From the NCBI GenBank assembly GCA_023436225.1, contig JAEZKA010000010.1, positions 1 to 64,000 on the forward strand: DNA of 64,000 nucleotides, read 5' to 3'. The notes under the pieces are model-generated. The model did not search any database and was not told where the DNA came from. It worked only from the letters and a program-made list of their open reading frames with translations. Positions 62,729 to 64,000 of the stretch are shown here, one piece after another. Each line of letters opens with the position of its first letter. Position 1 is the stretch's first letter. Source of the stretch: Bacillota bacterium (GTDB lineage Bacteria; Bacillota; Clostridia; Lachnospirales; Lachnospiraceae). The position numbers and the translations under genes were made by a program.

Positions 62729-62757
62729 ATCATACTATGAATAAATTCTTTTGTCAA
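62729..62757 (-). promoter_or_regulatory. Sigma-A promoter of the papain-fold gene
   Basis: On the minus strand TTGACA (62757-62752) and TATGAT (62734-62729) with a 17-base spacer, 100 bases upstream of the gene. Confidence 0.7.
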
Positions 62758-62843
62758 ATAATTACGCATCATGCTAGCTGCTCTTATTTATCTAGCGTTC
62801 CTGATTCTTTATACCGTATTATAGGACACAATTTCATATAAAA

Positions 62844-62889
62844 TAAGAAGTATCACAAATCAGGTAAAGTGAATTTGCGATACTTCTTA
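62844..62889 (-). terminator. Terminator of the transglutaminase-like gene
   Basis: TAAGAAGTATC pairs with GATACTTCTTA, extended by CAAAT/ATTTG, and followed on the minus strand by TTTTAT. Confidence 0.8.
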
Positions 62890-62986
62890 GTAAATTACTA
62901 TATAAAATTATGCCATAAACTAATAGTTGCTAATAAAGCATACCAATTCCAGCAAGACAAAAGCATAATCATTCTGTGATAGGGAC

Positions 62987-63910
62987 TTATTTAACGTTTA
63001 CGAAGGAATTATCCCAATCTCCTACGAGAGGGCTGTTAATAATTCGATATTTTTTCTTCGTATTCCACAGCAGTACCAATTCATGATAGTTTTTATCCAC
63101 ATTCAACATCAGCTTTGCAAGATTATCGATCTCTGATAAGTCCGTCTCGGTCAGTCGTTCAAATTTATGATCAAAAAAGCTGGGCTGGAAGGAAAAAGTT
63201 AATTCATTATTCATTAATGCATGAAAATCATAAAACAGATATCGAATAACTGCTTTCAATGAATTCGTTCTCTGCCCATCTGCATAAATAAATCTACTTC
63301 CCTCCTGCTCACCGTTTCTAATTGCAAGCCACGTATCAGCTGCCCAGTCAAAACGGTCATCCGGTATATCATAAGGGTCAAATCCAAGCTCCTTCTGATC
63401 ATAGAAACCATCCGCATCAATAGAAATCCATCTTCCCTGTCTATCATTCCAGTATTGATTAATCCAGTGATCCCAGCTTTCCCCCCGATGAAAATACGGT
63501 GCAAAGCCTGCTCTTGATCTGCAGGGAATTCCCTTAGCTTTCAGTATCGCAGACATAAGGACGGAAACATATCGGCAGCATACCACAATTTTATTTTCTA
63601 CTTTCCTATCCAATGTAAAGCCGCTTTCATCCATACGGAATAATTCTGCCGTCATAGCAGTCGCTGTAAGCAATATGTCGTCCTCACATCGCATTCTGTG
63701 CCAGGGAAAGCGATTCATATCACCATAGACCATATCCTTATTAGCATTTGTATTTCCTTCGCGTAAGGTTACTCTATGTATCACTTGATTACAGATTAAC
63801 TTGCCAAGCTCTTCTATATCATTTGGCAAGCCTTTGAAATAATCCTGATATTGTCCTGCGTAGGTATAGGTACCCGTCTCAAGATAGTGCTTTCTCAATT
63901 CTTTATTCAT
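62987..63910 (-). CDS. Transglutaminase-like protein
   Basis: A 307-residue protein with a transglutaminase-like papain fold: CCRYVSVLMSAILKAKGIPC gives the Cys, WDHWINQYWNDRQGRW the His and ISIDADGFYD the Asp. Such proteins act as peptidases or amidases rather than true crosslinkers. It has no signal peptide. The start at 63910 follows GGAGG; the frame from 63949 is unsupported. The last 90 bases of the window hold no gene. Confidence 0.82.
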   Translation of the reverse strand: MNKELRKHYLETGTYTYAGQYQDYFKGLPNDIEELGKLICNQVIHRVTLREGNTNANKDMVYGDMNRFPWHRMRCEDDILLTATAMTAELFRMDESGFTLDRKVENKIVVCCRYVSVLMSAILKAKGIPCRSRAGFAPYFHRGESWDHWINQYWNDRQGRWISIDADGFYDQKELGFDPYDIPDDRFDWAADTWLAIRNGEQEGSRFIYADGQRTNSLKAVIRYLFYDFHALMNNELTFSFQPSFFDHKFERLTETDLSEIDNLAKLMLNVDKNYHELVLLWNTKKKYRIINSPLVGDWDNSFVNVK

Positions 63911-64000
63911 ATCCTTCACCTCCAAAGCTAGAATAATGAATCCTTTCACAGACTTCCTGTCCTTTTATGCTCCATATTGTCCAATTGGTTATTCTCATTA

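Larger units (their letters stand above)
62629..62986. other. Gene-free stretch between papain-fold and transglutaminase-like genes
   Basis: 358 bases without a credible gene. It contains the promoter at 62729-62757 and the terminator at 62844-62889. The rest shows nothing notable. Confidence 0.6.

Overview
The window looks like chromosomal DNA of an anaerobic, spore-forming, low-GC Firmicute, most probably a member of the Lachnospiraceae (inference). Supporting signs are SpoIIID at the left edge, AT-rich intergenic DNA with strong AGGAGG-type ribosome binding sites, an electron-confurcating lactate dehydrogenase operon, desulfoferrodoxin, and a secreted protein with a Thr/Pro linker. No rRNA, tRNA, CRISPR array, transposase or phage gene was seen.

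Region 1 (1-23.7 kb): after the spoIIID fragment and a KduD-like dehydrogenase comes a large, almost entirely minus-strand exopolysaccharide (EPS) locus. It reads from an LCP ligase (23.6 kb) through Wzz/CpsC and CpsD regulators, five or more glycosyltransferases, a Wzy-like polymerase, a secreted GH16 glycanase, two paralogous PP-loop proteins, a Wzx flippase and two paralogous GT2-pyruvyltransferase fusions, down to the priming sugar transferase. Its left edge abuts the 3' stump of a zinc alcohol dehydrogenase. One divergent gene inside it, a secreted beta-helix protein, sits behind two tandem cyclic-di-GMP-I riboswitches.

Region 2 (23.9-30.1 kb): lactate permease, EtfB, EtfA with a ferredoxin-like N-terminus, and an FAD lactate dehydrogenase, with a FadR/LldR-type regulator upstream and two matching operator palindromes. 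Region 3 (30-45.6 kb): ordinary housekeeping and stress genes: esterase, CorA, phosphoribosyltransferase-like protein, Spx/ArsC-like protein, GNAT, GlsB and CsbD stress proteins, AraC regulator, pullulanase, beta-CASP nuclease, AlkD-like protein, Crp regulator, desulfoferrodoxin, thioredoxin and an MFS pump. Its intergenic DNA carries odd repeats and a perfect 30-bp palindrome.

Region 4 (45.8-60.4 kb) is the most interesting part. A minus-strand gene set encodes NifB, a NifX-like protein, NifH, nitrogenase-like K and D subunits, cysteine synthase, a second NifX-like protein, a sulfonate/NitT-type ABC importer, a DUF4418 membrane protein and a MacB-like ABC/FtsX pair. A divergent Rrf2/CymR-like regulator closes one end, and MetQ plus a small YezD protein lie at the other. 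NifE, NifN, NifV and molybdate transport genes are absent. The sulphur context suggests a nitrogenase-like reductase used for organosulphur scavenging, related in concept to methylthio-alkane reductase, rather than N2 fixation (inference).

Region 5 (60.7-64 kb): a PepT-like peptidase, a C39-like papain-fold protein and a transglutaminase-like protein.
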